Shown one piece after another: positions 1-7,836 of a stretch of DNA of 22,953 bases. The notes below the pieces were generated by a model, which searched no databases, was not told the DNA's origin, and worked only from the letters and a program-made list of their open reading frames with translations. The DNA comes from PALSA-505 sp035308365 (lineage in GTDB: Bacteria > Actinomycetota > Actinomycetes > Streptosporangiales > Streptosporangiaceae): NCBI GenBank assembly GCA_035308365.1, contig DATGGU010000050.1, positions 1 through 22,953 of the forward strand, written 5' to 3'. The position numbers and the translations under genes were made by a program. How positions within the stretch are numbered: position 1 is the first letter of the stretch; each line of letters opens with the position of its first letter.

Positions 1-90
1 GTTGGGTGCGGCGTCGGATGCGGCGTCGGGTGTGGAGTCGGGTGCGGCGTCGGATGCGGAGTGGGGGTCGGGGTGGGGGTCGGCGTGGTC
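1..90. repeat. 12-bp/6-bp coding minisatellite (TPHP and TP units)
   Basis: The plus strand shows degenerate 12-bp units of the type GGATGCGGCGTC up to about position 60, followed by 6-bp GGGGTC-like units to about 90. On the minus strand these encode TPHP and TP units. The unit lengths keep the reading frame, so copy number can change without breaking the gene. The array continues beyond the left edge. Confidence 0.7.
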
Positions 91-251
91 GATCCCGGCG
101 TCGTTGACGCCTCGGCCGTCCCTGCTCCTAATGCATCAACGAACGCACTGGCGCCCGCAATGCTCAGGCCGGTGGCTACCAGGCCGCGGATGAGCCGCCG
201 TCGGCTGATCCTCCCGGCCAAGTACCCATGTACGAGTTCCTCGTCGGACAC
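1..251 (-). CDS. Tat-signal protein with Thr-Pro-His-Pro repeats (3' end beyond window)
   Basis: The protein begins MSDEELVHGYLAG and continues with SRRRLIR, a good match to the twin-arginine consensus (S/T-R-R-x-F-L-K), then a hydrophobic stretch and an Ala-rich end (about residues 14-48), so it is probably exported folded by Tat. After that comes low-complexity sequence, first TP dipeptides and then at least five TPHP units, running off the left edge. The GTG at 249-251 is preferred because AAGGGG lies 8 nt upstream; an in-frame GTG at 260 would sit on that ribosome site. The third-position GC is high, as in real genes here. Function is unknown. The His-Pro repeat could be a cell-wall-spanning stalk or could bind metal; both are inference. 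It is divergent from the MNIO operon at 787 and may share its regulation. Confidence 0.65.
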   Translation of the reverse strand, partial: MSDEELVHGYLAGRISRRRLIRGLVATGLSIAGASAFVDALGAGTAEASTTPGSTTPTPTPTPTPHPTPHPTPHPTPHPTPHP

Positions 252-786
252 GATGCTCACCCCTTGTGGTCTGTTCCCTGGCAGCCGTACATACCCTCCC
301 GGCTGCCGTCAGAGATACCATCGTGGTCAATTAGGTGTCAACGGACGTTTCAACTCCGCCGGTTACGTTTAGCCAGCCCCCTCGGTAACAATCTTTCCGG
401 TTATTAGCGTGCGCTGACCCGGATTTTGGATGGCCTGAAAGTGTGCTGATTAGGCCCTTTGCGGAGTGTCATCCCACGTCAGATCTTCTGGGGTTGGCCG
501 CTGACGTGCACTCTTGTTATTGGCGTTTTTGTGTCAATAACTATGCGTGGTTGCACCGGCACTGTATGTGGTTCCATGACCGGTGCGCGGACGCCCTATA
601 TATAGGCCTGCACAGGCGGCGTGCACGCGGACGCCAGCGGCCCGGGAGCCCGGCCCCGGTTCCAGGCCCCGCTCGCCGGGGTACGGGAGCCCACTCAGCC
701 CGTTGCGGAGCGTGTACCCAGAAGATACGATCACCACGTGTTTCACGGGGTAGGGCAGGGTGTCCACCGGCTTGGGGGCAATGATC
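252..786. promoter_or_regulatory. Divergent intergenic region with several dyads
   Basis: This stretch separates the Tat-signal gene from the MNIO operon and is clearly richer in A+T than its surroundings, mainly at 340-610. Visible dyads are GGCAGCCG/CGGCTGCC (280-287 and 300-307), GTTATTG/CAATAAC (516-522 and 535-541), GCACCGG/CCGGTGC (553-559 and 580-586), and the perfect palindrome CCTATATATAGG (595-606). They are candidate operators or promoter elements. No convincing gene was found. A Cys-containing open frame from 443 has no ribosome site and atypical codon use. I cannot assign a -35/-10 pair with confidence. Confidence 0.45.
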
Positions 787-1617
787 GTGCGCAGTGATCT
801 CGAAACGGCGATGGGCGTCGTGCTGACCAGCCGCAGTGCCAGGGACATGATCCTGGACGCACCGGACGATTTCGCCACCTACTTCGACCTAACCCCGGCC
901 GAGGCCACCGCACTGGAACAGATGGCCGGTGATTTGGCCGAACTCATGCCCGGATTTGTGCGTAAGCGTGAACGGAGCCTGCGGCAGGCGATGCGCCTTA
1001 CCCTCTTGCTGCTGGGTGAGGAGGCAACCCCGCTGGTCGAGGATTATTCCGATGCCTATGCGCCGGTAGATTCAACGGCTGCGGAAATGCTCCGGTTCGC
1101 CGGCTTCGTCGTTGACGAGACCCGGGAACTCGCCAGCCGCCTCCCACACGGAGACATTATCGCGGATGTCGCACGATTCGAACGGCTGCGAATGCGGACC
1201 TTTAATACCGAAGGGCCGCTGTGGCCCGAGCCGGACGAGCCACCGCTCAACCCGCGGCAGATCGACCGGGACCGGCCGTTGTGGCTGCACCGCAGTGCTG
1301 CCGTGGAGACGTTCGGCTGGGACGTCCGCACCATCCGGACGCCGCAGATGCTCCCCCGGCTCCGCCCCGACCCGACGAATCTGCTCTGCTTCCAGCAGGG
1401 CGACGAGGGCGAGGGAATGGTCCTGCGCATCGATGACGAGGCCGCCCGCGCCGTGGAGCTGATCGGATCGCGGCCGGGAGAGGTGACGGCCGGGCAGATC
1501 GGCGCGACAATTGGCACGGACACGACTGGCACGGACACGACTGGCACGGGCACGACTCCTGAGGCCCTCCTCGGGAAGCTCATCACCCACGGTGTTGTAA
1601 GGGGATCAAAGTCATGA
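787..1617 (+). CDS. MNIO-partner protein (HvfC/MbnC/DUF2063-like)
   Basis: A 276-aa soluble protein whose gene overlaps the MNIO gene by ATGA, the usual position of the partner protein that binds the precursor leader and presents it to the MNIO enzyme (known for MbnC and HvfC/BufC types). The N-terminal half is helical with a basic segment (GFVRKRERSLRQAMRL), then an acidic patch and an LPHGDIIADVARFERLR stretch resembling the partner family. The family call rests on these features plus context and is moderate. The C-terminus has a Thr-rich repeat, TGTDT three times. Start choice: GTG at 787 has GGGGG 8 nt upstream; ATG 781 and GTG 760 are in-frame alternatives. Likely expressed from the intergenic region to its left as the first gene of the operon. 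Confidence 0.65.
   Translation: MRSDLETAMGVVLTSRSARDMILDAPDDFATYFDLTPAEATALEQMAGDLAELMPGFVRKRERSLRQAMRLTLLLLGEEATPLVEDYSDAYAPVDSTAAEMLRFAGFVVDETRELASRLPHGDIIADVARFERLRMRTFNTEGPLWPEPDEPPLNPRQIDRDRPLWLHRSAAVETFGWDVRTIRTPQMLPRLRPDPTNLLCFQQGDEGEGMVLRIDDEAARAVELIGSRPGEVTAGQIGATIGTDTTGTDTTGTGTTPEALLGKLITHGVVRGSKS
1512..1556 (+). repeat. Three 15-bp tandem repeats inside the partner gene
   Basis: The unit TGGCACGGACACGAC is repeated at 1512, 1527 and 1542; the last copy has one A-to-G change. It encodes Gly-Thr-Asp-Thr-Thr units near the C-terminus and keeps the frame, so length may vary between strains. Confidence 0.9.
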
Positions 1618-2504
1618 CTCTTGTCGGTGCCGGGTACCGTCCCGAGCTCTCCGGGCTTTTCCAGGGTGAGCAACCTGTGATCCAGTGTGCCGAGCTGGTC
1701 GCGGACCGCTACTTCGGCGAAACCGGCTTTTCCCGCCCCTGGGAGCTGCGCACACTGGCCGGCGTTCCGACGATCGTGCACGGCCTGTGCGGCAATGCCG
1801 CCTCGGTGCACGGACCCGACGACGAATTTCTGCGGCAGATCCGGCGGCTGGCCGACACCATCGGCGCCATCCTGTACAGCGACCACCTCGCCCTTACCGG
1901 CGTGACCGGCCGCGCCCTCGGGCACCTGGCACCCAACCTGTTCGACGATGAGCTGCTGGCCGCGTGCTGCCGCAACATCACGAAGATGGTGGACATCACC
2001 GGACGGCGGCCGTGCCTGGAGAACCTGTCCACCAAGACCATGATCACCGGCTCCAGCTACACGCCCGAGGACTTCTACCTCCGGCTGCTTGACGCTTCGG
2101 ACCAGTGGAACTGCCTGCTGGACCTGACCAACACCTGGATCAACTCGATGAACCGCCCGGTGGATCCGCTGCGGTTCATCGATGCGATCCCACCGGACCG
2201 GATCGGCTACATCCACCTCGCCGGGGGCAGGCGTATCGAGGGCGAGTGGGTGGACACCCACTCCCAGGCCGTGCACAACGAGGTGTTCGAGCTGCTCGAC
2301 TACCTGCTGGGCCGGGCCACCCCGGTCGCGATCATCGTGGAGCGCGACAGCAACTGGAACGGGGCCGAGGCCGAGCTGCGGGCCGACCTGAGCCGGGTCA
2401 AGGACCTGGTGGCCAGGCACCAGGGCCAGGCTGCCAACGGGGTGCCCACGTCGCGGGCACAGCTCGACGCCGAACCCGTGCTGGCCGGCATGAGGGGCCA
2501 GTAG
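1614..2504 (+). CDS. MNIO family (DUF692) multinuclear iron-dependent oxidative enzyme
   Basis: The 296-aa protein carries the expected ligand motifs of the MNIO/MbnB family in order: GAGYRPEL near the start, AELVAD (E27), VHG (H56), YSDHLAL (D90, H91), ENLS (E136, N137), DLTN (D170, N173), HLAG (H201), DTH (D214, H216) and VERD (E243). The fold is a TIM barrel that binds two or three irons and oxidises residues of a ribosomally made peptide, for example Cys to oxazolone/thioamide in methanobactin. Length is normal for the family and all metal ligands appear present. It overlaps the partner gene by 4 bp and is directly followed by the flavoprotein gene. The substrate is unknown; no precursor was recognised nearby. 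Confidence 0.93.
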   Translation: MTLVGAGYRPELSGLFQGEQPVIQCAELVADRYFGETGFSRPWELRTLAGVPTIVHGLCGNAASVHGPDDEFLRQIRRLADTIGAILYSDHLALTGVTGRALGHLAPNLFDDELLAACCRNITKMVDITGRRPCLENLSTKTMITGSSYTPEDFYLRLLDASDQWNCLLDLTNTWINSMNRPVDPLRFIDAIPPDRIGYIHLAGGRRIEGEWVDTHSQAVHNEVFELLDYLLGRATPVAIIVERDSNWNGAEAELRADLSRVKDLVARHQGQAANGVPTSRAQLDAEPVLAGMRGQ

Positions 2505-3767
2505 ATGACGGTCACCGACTCGCCGCGCAGTCAGCAGGAGATCCCGCAGACCCGGGCCGACGTCATCGCCATGGTCCGGCGGATCGGCGCGGCGGCGGCG
2601 CCGCACGCGGCGCGGCATGACCGCGAGGCCAGCTTCGTCGATGAGGGCTACGAGGCGATCAAGGCCAGCGGCTACGGCATGATCGCCGTGCCCGGGGAAC
2701 TCGGCGGCGGCGGCCACGACCTCGGCACGGTCTGCCGTGCCCAGGCCACCCTGGCCCGCTACTGCGCGAACACCTCGCTGGCCATCGCCATGCACCAGCA
2801 CAACGTCCTGGCGCTGGCCTGGCGCTGGCGGCTGGGCGACCGGGAGGTCGAGCACACGCTCCGGCGCGTGGTCACCGAGAACCTGATCATTTCCTCCAGC
2901 GGCTCCGCCGACCCGTCGAATCCGGGCGTGATGGCGACCCCCACCGACGGCGGGCTGCTGGTGACCGGGCGCAAGCGCTTCGTCAGCGGCGTGCCCGGTG
3001 CGGACGTCGTCGCCACCATGGCGGCCATCGACGATGGCCAGCAGCGGTGGACGACGACCGTGCTCATCCCCACCTCCGACCCCGGGCTCGAGATCATCCC
3101 CGAATGGGACTCCATGGGGATGCGCGGGTCCGGCAGCAACCCGGTGGCCTTCACCGACGCGTTCGTCCCCGACGACAACATCCTCGACCTCGAGCCGATC
3201 TGGTCGCTGCCCGGCCGGCGCTCCGGCCAGGGCAGCTCACCCGATGAGCCGGTGGGCCCGCCACCCGAAGAGCCCCTGGCCCAGGTGGTCGACCAGGGCA
3301 GCTCAGGCCACCGGCTGCCGGGCCTGCAGATCGCGCTGACCGTGATCGCGGCCGTCTACCTGGGCGCGGCGGGCGCGATGCGGGACAGGGCGCTGCGGAT
3401 GGCGGCGGCCCGGGGCGTTCGCGAGCCCGCGCAGCAGCACATCGCCGGCCTGCTCACGCACGAGTTCCGCTCGGCCTGGTGGGCGCTTGACGCGCTGATC
3501 GCCGACACCACCGACGAGGCGGTCGGCACCGACACCCACTTCACCACGACGATGCTGGCCAAGCGCCAGGTCATCCTGTCGTCCATCCGCATCGTGGAGC
3601 TGGCCATGGAACTGCTCGGCAGCCGCTCCTACATGCGGAGCCTCCCGTTCGAGCAGGCGCTGCGCGACGTGCGGGCCGGCATCACCCACCCGCTGGCGCC
3701 GGAGAAGACACTCCTGGAGATCGGCAGATCCGCCCTCCAGTTCTTCGCCGACCAGTCGTCCCGGTGA
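2505..3767 (+). CDS. Acyl-CoA dehydrogenase-fold flavoprotein, possibly an oxygenase
   Basis: A 420-aa member of the acyl-CoA dehydrogenase superfamily. The N-terminal helical domain (about 1-120) contains GYGMIAVPGELGGGG, typical of these enzymes, followed by the flavin-binding beta domain (about 125-230, with SSSGSADPSN and VSGVPGADVVAT) and a C-terminal helical domain ending RDVRAGITHPLAPEK. The usual C-terminal YEGT segment is absent and an RD..AG..HP pattern stands in its place, as in DszC/N-hydroxylase-like relatives that use O2, so oxidase or monooxygenase activity is inferred rather than fatty acid oxidation. A Pro/Glu-rich loop of about 26 residues (from residue 242) is flanked by an in-frame 13-bp direct repeat. 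ATG directly abuts the MNIO stop codon, implying translational coupling. Confidence 0.82.
   Translation: MTVTDSPRSQQEIPQTRADVIAMVRRIGAAAAPHAARHDREASFVDEGYEAIKASGYGMIAVPGELGGGGHDLGTVCRAQATLARYCANTSLAIAMHQHNVLALAWRWRLGDREVEHTLRRVVTENLIISSSGSADPSNPGVMATPTDGGLLVTGRKRFVSGVPGADVVATMAAIDDGQQRWTTTVLIPTSDPGLEIIPEWDSMGMRGSGSNPVAFTDAFVPDDNILDLEPIWSLPGRRSGQGSSPDEPVGPPPEEPLAQVVDQGSSGHRLPGLQIALTVIAAVYLGAAGAMRDRALRMAAARGVREPAQQHIAGLLTHEFRSAWWALDALIADTTDEAVGTDTHFTTTMLAKRQVILSSIRIVELAMELLGSRSYMRSLPFEQALRDVRAGITHPLAPEKTLLEIGRSALQFFADQSSR
3227..3305 (+). repeat. Direct repeat CCAGGGCAGCTCA flanking an in-frame loop insertion
   Basis: The 13-mer occurs at 3227-3239 and 3293-3305, exactly 66 bp (22 codons) apart, and both copies encode QGSS. 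The sequence between codes for Pro/Glu-rich residues just after the beta domain of the flavoprotein. It looks like a slippage- or insertion-derived loop that keeps the frame. Confidence 0.8.
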
Positions 3768-3771
3768 CCCG

Positions 3772-4689
3772 GTGAAGAGCTACCTTCTGTGCACCCTGCC
3801 GCGCAGCGGCAGCTGGCTGCTCGCCGACCTGCTCGAGCAGACCGACCTGGCCGGCCGGCCGGAAGAGTACTTCCGGCCCGACCACCGGGTGCAGTGGTCC
3901 AAGGAATGGGGCATCCCGGTCAAGGGCCCCTACAGCCAGTACATCGCCGCCGCCCTGGAACATGCCACCACCGCCAACGGCGTGTTCGGCGTGAAGCTGC
4001 ACTGGTACCAGTTCGAGTGGTTCACCGGCGAGCTGCGGTCGCTGCCCGGCGGCGACCCCGGCGCCTGCGCCGAGGCGGTGGTCGAGCAGTGGCTTCCTCA
4101 TCCGCACTACATCTACCTCTACCGGGACGACACCGTCCGCCAGGCGATCTCTTACTACCGGGCCACCTACAGCGACCAGTGGTTCCACCTGGCCGAGGAG
4201 GACGAGGGCACGGGTGAGGGGCGGTTCATCCGCCCGATCCCGATGCCCGATGAGCCAGACTGGGGACACGTCCGGTACCTCGAGAATGCCGTGATCGACC
4301 ACGACAGGCGGTGGACCGAGTTCTTCAACAGCTCGGGCGTCGTCCCGCTGGAGATCTGCTACGAGGAGATGGCCGAGTCCTGCGAGAAGACGCTGCGGGA
4401 TGTGTTCGGCTTCCTCGGCATCCCGCTGGACCCGGACATGACGCTGCCCCAGCCCCGGCTCAAGAAGCAGGCGGACGAAGAGACCGAGCGCCTGGTGAAG
4501 GAGTATCTCGTCCACCGGGACCACGTCGAGCCACGCCCGTTCAACCTGCGCGACCAGCGGCAGACCATCGTCCCGCAGCGCTTCGGCGGTCAGCCGCGCC
4601 AGGGCAGCGGCGGGCAGGGCAACCGGCGCCCGGGCAACCGGGGGCAGGGCAACCCGCAGCTGCACAATCAGTTGCCCCAGTTGCCCTAG
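3772..4689 (+). CDS. Stf0-like sulfotransferase
   Basis: A 305-aa PAPS-dependent sulfotransferase. Residues 8-17 (TLPRSGSWLL) form the 5'-phosphosulfate-binding loop, RPEEYF (29-34) is typical of the trehalose-sulfotransferase (Stf0) group, and YLYRDDTVRQAISYYRA (115-131) contains the Arg and Ser that contact the 3'-phosphate. It transfers sulfate to a hydroxyl group of a sugar or other acceptor. The last 45 or so residues are a Gly/Gln/Asn/Arg-rich tail not expected in the family. The GTG start lies 4 nt after the flavoprotein stop, with only a weak ribosome site, so it is probably translated by coupling and belongs to the MNIO operon. Sulfation of the MNIO product is inference; methanobactin operons with mbnS are a known parallel. 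Its stop codon overlaps that of the converging LRV gene. Confidence 0.85.
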   Translation: MKSYLLCTLPRSGSWLLADLLEQTDLAGRPEEYFRPDHRVQWSKEWGIPVKGPYSQYIAAALEHATTANGVFGVKLHWYQFEWFTGELRSLPGGDPGACAEAVVEQWLPHPHYIYLYRDDTVRQAISYYRATYSDQWFHLAEEDEGTGEGRFIRPIPMPDEPDWGHVRYLENAVIDHDRRWTEFFNSSGVVPLEICYEEMAESCEKTLRDVFGFLGIPLDPDMTLPQPRLKKQADEETERLVKEYLVHRDHVEPRPFNLRDQRQTIVPQRFGGQPRQGSGGQGNRRPGNRGQGNPQLHNQLPQLP

Positions 4690-5993
4690 CTCACCTCTGG
4701 CCCGCCCTGCTCATCCCGCCCGGCCTGCCCGGCCTGCTCATCCTGCCCGGCCTGCTCAGCCGGGACGGCAAGGGCTTCCGCAGTGGCCTGGTCGGCCGCA
4801 GCCTGCTCAGCCACGGCGGCCAGTTCGGTCAGCACGCCCTCGTGCCGGGATCCGCTGGCCAGGGCCTCGCGAACCGCGGTCACCGGATCCGCGAGCAGGC
4901 GCCGGTGTGTGGCGGCCGTGGCCGCCGGATGGCGGGCCACCCCGCCGCGAACCGACGGTTCGACGTCACCGGCCAGCAGGTCCAGGAACGCCGGCCGGGC
5001 GGCATGGTTGAACGCGACGCGCCGCCGCACCAGCGCCTCGGCGTCGGACGCCAGCTCCGCCAGCACCGGGCACGGCACCGACCGGTTTCCGGCCAGGGCC
5101 GCCCGCACGGTCTCCTCGCCGTCGCCGGCCAGCAGGAAGGCCCCGCCCGCCGTCAGCGCAGGGTTGCCGGCGGCAGCCCGGCGCACGTCCGGCTCGTCGT
5201 CGGCCGCCAGCGTGGTGAGCTGCTGCGGCAGGCACATCGGGTTGGCGGCGATGGCCTTGCGGAGCACCGGGTTCCGGCTGGCGGGAGTGTGCACGATCAG
5301 CCCGTATGGCACCGACGGGTGGCGCAGCGCCGTCGACTTCACCATCTGGTCCTCGTCCTTGGCGAGCCGGGCCAGCAAGGCAGGCGGTGCGTGCGGGTTG
5401 CGGGCCACCGCGACCCGCACGGCGGCATGCGGATCCCCGATGAGTTCCTCGAGCATGTCCAGCGGCGCGGCCGGGTTGCCGGCCAGCAGCAGCCTGCAGG
5501 TGAAAACCTCGGACCGGTAGGCGGTCGTCAGCACCTCCGGCGGTGCCTCCGGGTTCTGCAGGGCGCAGTCGCGGACCCGCCGCTCCTTGTCGGCGGCCAG
5601 CGCGAGCAGGACCGGCTGCGGGCAGAGCGGGTTGCCGGCCACGGCGCCGCGGACGAGGTCCACGTCGTCCACCGCCAGCAGTTCGACCATGCCCGGCTCG
5701 GTGCCCGGGTTGGCCGCCACCGCCACCCGGATCCAGTGGGGGTGCTCGTAGGCGAGCCGGGTGAGGCACTCGGGCGGGCACGACCAGTTGGCGGCCACGC
5801 ACCGGCGGACCGTGTCGTCCTCGTCGGTGGCGAGCTTGGCCAGCAGGTCCGGGGCGGCCGACGGGTTCGCGGCGGCTGCCGCCCGTACCCGGGGCAGCGC
5901 GCGGCGGCCGAGCTCGGCGATCAGTTCGGCCGGGGCGTGCGGATTGATGGCGAGCAACGGACGCAGGTCCGGGCTCGCGGTGCCGGCGCTCAC
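4686..5993 (-). CDS. Leucine-rich-repeat-variant (LRV) repeat protein
   Basis: A 435-aa protein made almost wholly of about 24-residue units of the form V-R-x-A-V-A-x-N-P-x-A-P-P-x-L-L-x-x-L-A-x-D, roughly 15 in a row, which form a right-handed all-helical solenoid. No catalytic motif is visible, so a binding or scaffold role is likely. A charged Gln/Ala/Glu-rich tail follows the last repeat (about residues 390-435). The GTG at 5993-5991 is chosen because it overlaps the upstream glycosyltransferase stop as GTGA; longer in-frame starts would run deep into that gene. It is the last gene of the minus-strand group and meets the sulfotransferase tail to tail. The partner is unknown. Confidence 0.85.
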   Translation of the reverse strand: MSAGTASPDLRPLLAINPHAPAELIAELGRRALPRVRAAAAANPSAAPDLLAKLATDEDDTVRRCVAANWSCPPECLTRLAYEHPHWIRVAVAANPGTEPGMVELLAVDDVDLVRGAVAGNPLCPQPVLLALAADKERRVRDCALQNPEAPPEVLTTAYRSEVFTCRLLLAGNPAAPLDMLEELIGDPHAAVRVAVARNPHAPPALLARLAKDEDQMVKSTALRHPSVPYGLIVHTPASRNPVLRKAIAANPMCLPQQLTTLAADDEPDVRRAAAGNPALTAGGAFLLAGDGEETVRAALAGNRSVPCPVLAELASDAEALVRRRVAFNHAARPAFLDLLAGDVEPSVRGGVARHPAATAATHRRLLADPVTAVREALASGSRHEGVLTELAAVAEQAAADQATAEALAVPAEQAGQDEQAGQAGRDEQGGPEVS

Positions 5994-6970
5994 GCGGCCT
6001 GGGGGGCAGAGCTGGTCGGCAGGGCGTAGGCCAGTTCTCCGCACGGTATGGTTCCGGCGAGTGAAGCACCGTCCCCCGGCGGGTCACCGAGTGCCCGCAG
6101 CTCCGCGGCCAGCCGCCGCGCCGCGGCGTCCTGGCCGTAACCGTTGCTGAGCAGCCAGTCCCGTGGCGACAGCGAGCTGTCCAGGACGGCGAAGAAGGCG
6201 TCGACGACGTCGTTCTCGTCGTCGAAGAAGGCCCCCGTCTCCGCTGCCACGTACTTCCAGCCGCCGAGGATCTGGCGGTTGACCAGAACCGGCACGTCGA
6301 CCGAGAGCGATTCGGTGATGACCCGGGGCGAGGCGTCCCAGCAGTTCGGCAGGAACGCCACCCGGGACGCGGCGGTCACCCGCATGAACTCGCGCCAGGT
6401 GAGCTGCGGCAGGTGGTCGATGTTCGGGTGGTAGGCCAGCCCGGGCGTGCCGGCCCGCCCCACCATGACGATGCGCGCGCCGGCGCCGGCCAGCCGCAGC
6501 GCACAGGCCCTGGCCAGGTCCACGTTCTTCTGCAGCTCGTTTAACCAGGTGGGCAGGCAGCTATAGATGAGGTCCCAGCGCTTGGCGGGCTTGCCCTCGG
6601 CGTGCGCGGCCGCCCACTTCGCCTCGTGGTCGACGAAATCCGACCCGCTGATGAAGATCCGCGGCTTCCCTGGCGGCAGGTAGCGAGCGGGCTCGCGGAA
6701 ACAGTGCGCCCAGGCCTCACATGCCCGAACTTCCGGCCGCTGCCAGCCCTTCTTTGGGAATTTGCCTTTTCGCCTGCCGTCGTATGCCTCGTGGTACAGC
6801 GGGAACGGCCCATAATGCGTGAAACCGATCATCCGGTGGCTGGCGGCCATTTCGTCGAAGGCCGCGCGGCTCCCATTGGGGACTTCCCTGCGGAGCATCG
6901 CAAACCCTGTGTCGCGGCCGTCTTCGTCGACGATCCAGCGCAGCGGCCAAGGGGCAACCTCGTCCAGCAT
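5990..6970 (-). CDS. Glycosyltransferase-like protein (GT-B fold)
   Basis: A 326-aa cytoplasmic protein. The C-terminal half has features of the nucleotide-sugar-binding domain of GT-B glycosyltransferases: ARIVMVGRAG, then a conserved-looking AFLPNCWDASPRVITESLS containing the E that usually contacts the nucleotide ribose, then VPVLVNRQ. The N-terminal half (GFTHYGPFPLYHEA, FISGSDFVDHEAKW) is not clearly assignable. Donor and acceptor are unknown. ATG 6970 is preceded by GGGAGG, about 12 nt upstream. It lies 62 nt after the HTTM-like gene and is coupled by GTGA to the LRV gene, so the two probably form a transcription unit with the genes upstream. Confidence 0.65.
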   Translation of the reverse strand: MLDEVAPWPLRWIVDEDGRDTGFAMLRREVPNGSRAAFDEMAASHRMIGFTHYGPFPLYHEAYDGRRKGKFPKKGWQRPEVRACEAWAHCFREPARYLPPGKPRIFISGSDFVDHEAKWAAAHAEGKPAKRWDLIYSCLPTWLNELQKNVDLARACALRLAGAGARIVMVGRAGTPGLAYHPNIDHLPQLTWREFMRVTAASRVAFLPNCWDASPRVITESLSVDVPVLVNRQILGGWKYVAAETGAFFDDENDVVDAFFAVLDSSLSPRDWLLSNGYGQDAAARRLAAELRALGDPPGDGASLAGTIPCGELAYALPTSSAPQAA

Positions 6971-7032
6971 GGCAACTCTCGCCCTCCCGGAGGCTTGAGA
7001 CCACAGACGTCAGGACTTTACCAACCGATGGT

Positions 7033-7836
7033 TCAGCCATGGAGCAGATACCAGCAGAAGATGATCGCGGGATAGGTGGAGCCAAAGGCCCAGACAAAGC
7101 TGTTCAGCCCCATCTGGATGGCCGTCATGATGTGAAATACGGCGGCGCAGGCGAGCAGCACGATTGTCACCTGCAGGGGCACGGCCAGGGTCAGCGGGAA
7201 GGCACACTCCGCCGTCATGGTGACCCAGCACAGCGCGAACGCCGCCCGTGGATGGGATTTCAGCACGGCCGCCTGGCGCCCGTTTCCCCACATCAGCGTC
7301 GAGGCGATGACCGGGATCGCCCGACCGGACCGCCAGGACGGCTCGCGGAGCTTGCTCGCCCCCGCGACGAAGTAGGACAGGCACGCCTGGGCGGCGATGA
7401 AAGCCAGGGCGAACTCCATCGACCGGTGCGTCCCGGCGGCCAGGCCCAGGGCCGCGCCGGTGAACGTGACCATCACCATGGTCCCCGCGGCGTGGATGCT
7501 CAGCGGGGTGCGGACCCGGATCAGCAGCGTGCTGAGGGCGATCACGATGGCCCCGATTCGCGCCACCTCGAAGACGCTGCCGCCGGCGACCACCGCGCAG
7601 GCGGCCACCAGGCGTACGGCGGTGATCGCCACGCTGACCCGCTGCGACGCCAGGAAGCCGAGCGGGAGCAGCCAGCGGGCCCGGGTGAGCTGCGCCTCCC
7701 CGGACAGCAGGCCGCCGGGCCCGAGATCGCCGGGGCGCACCAGCGATTCCAGGGATGAGATGGCCACGCCGATGGAGCCGATCCGCAGCATCAGGGACAG
7801 GGCGGTGAACGGCGATGCGAGCGAGTGCAGGATCAT
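7033..7836 (-). CDS. HTTM-like integral membrane protein
   Basis: A 267-aa protein with about six to seven hydrophobic segments. The stretch SYFVAGASKLREPSWRSG followed by AIPVIAST is characteristic of the HTTM family, the membrane domain shared with vitamin-K-dependent gamma-carboxylase and SdpB-type proteins. In that family the bacterial role is mostly undefined. The start ATG overlaps the stop of the DUF5819-like gene as ATGA (7833-7836), so the two proteins are co-translated and probably act together in the membrane. DUF5819-HTTM pairs are common in actinomycetes. No carboxylase domain is fused. Confidence 0.75.
   Translation of the reverse strand: MILHSLASPFTALSLMLRIGSIGVAISSLESLVRPGDLGPGGLLSGEAQLTRARWLLPLGFLASQRVSVAITAVRLVAACAVVAGGSVFEVARIGAIVIALSTLLIRVRTPLSIHAAGTMVMVTFTGAALGLAAGTHRSMEFALAFIAAQACLSYFVAGASKLREPSWRSGRAIPVIASTLMWGNGRQAAVLKSHPRAAFALCWVTMTAECAFPLTLAVPLQVTIVLLACAAVFHIMTAIQMGLNSFVWAFGSTYPAIIFCWYLLHG

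Noticed and set aside
443..784. Open frame with five Cys in its first 60 residues, a possible MNIO precursor
   Set aside because: No ribosome site, low third-position GC unlike all neighbours, overlaps dyads and runs into the start region of the partner gene.
1056..2855. 599-residue open frame on the minus strand
   Set aside because: Antisense to the partner, MNIO and flavoprotein genes, which have clear family motifs; typical high-GC shadow.
4311..6029. 572-residue open frame on the plus strand
   Set aside because: Antisense to the LRV gene and low-complexity; no family features.
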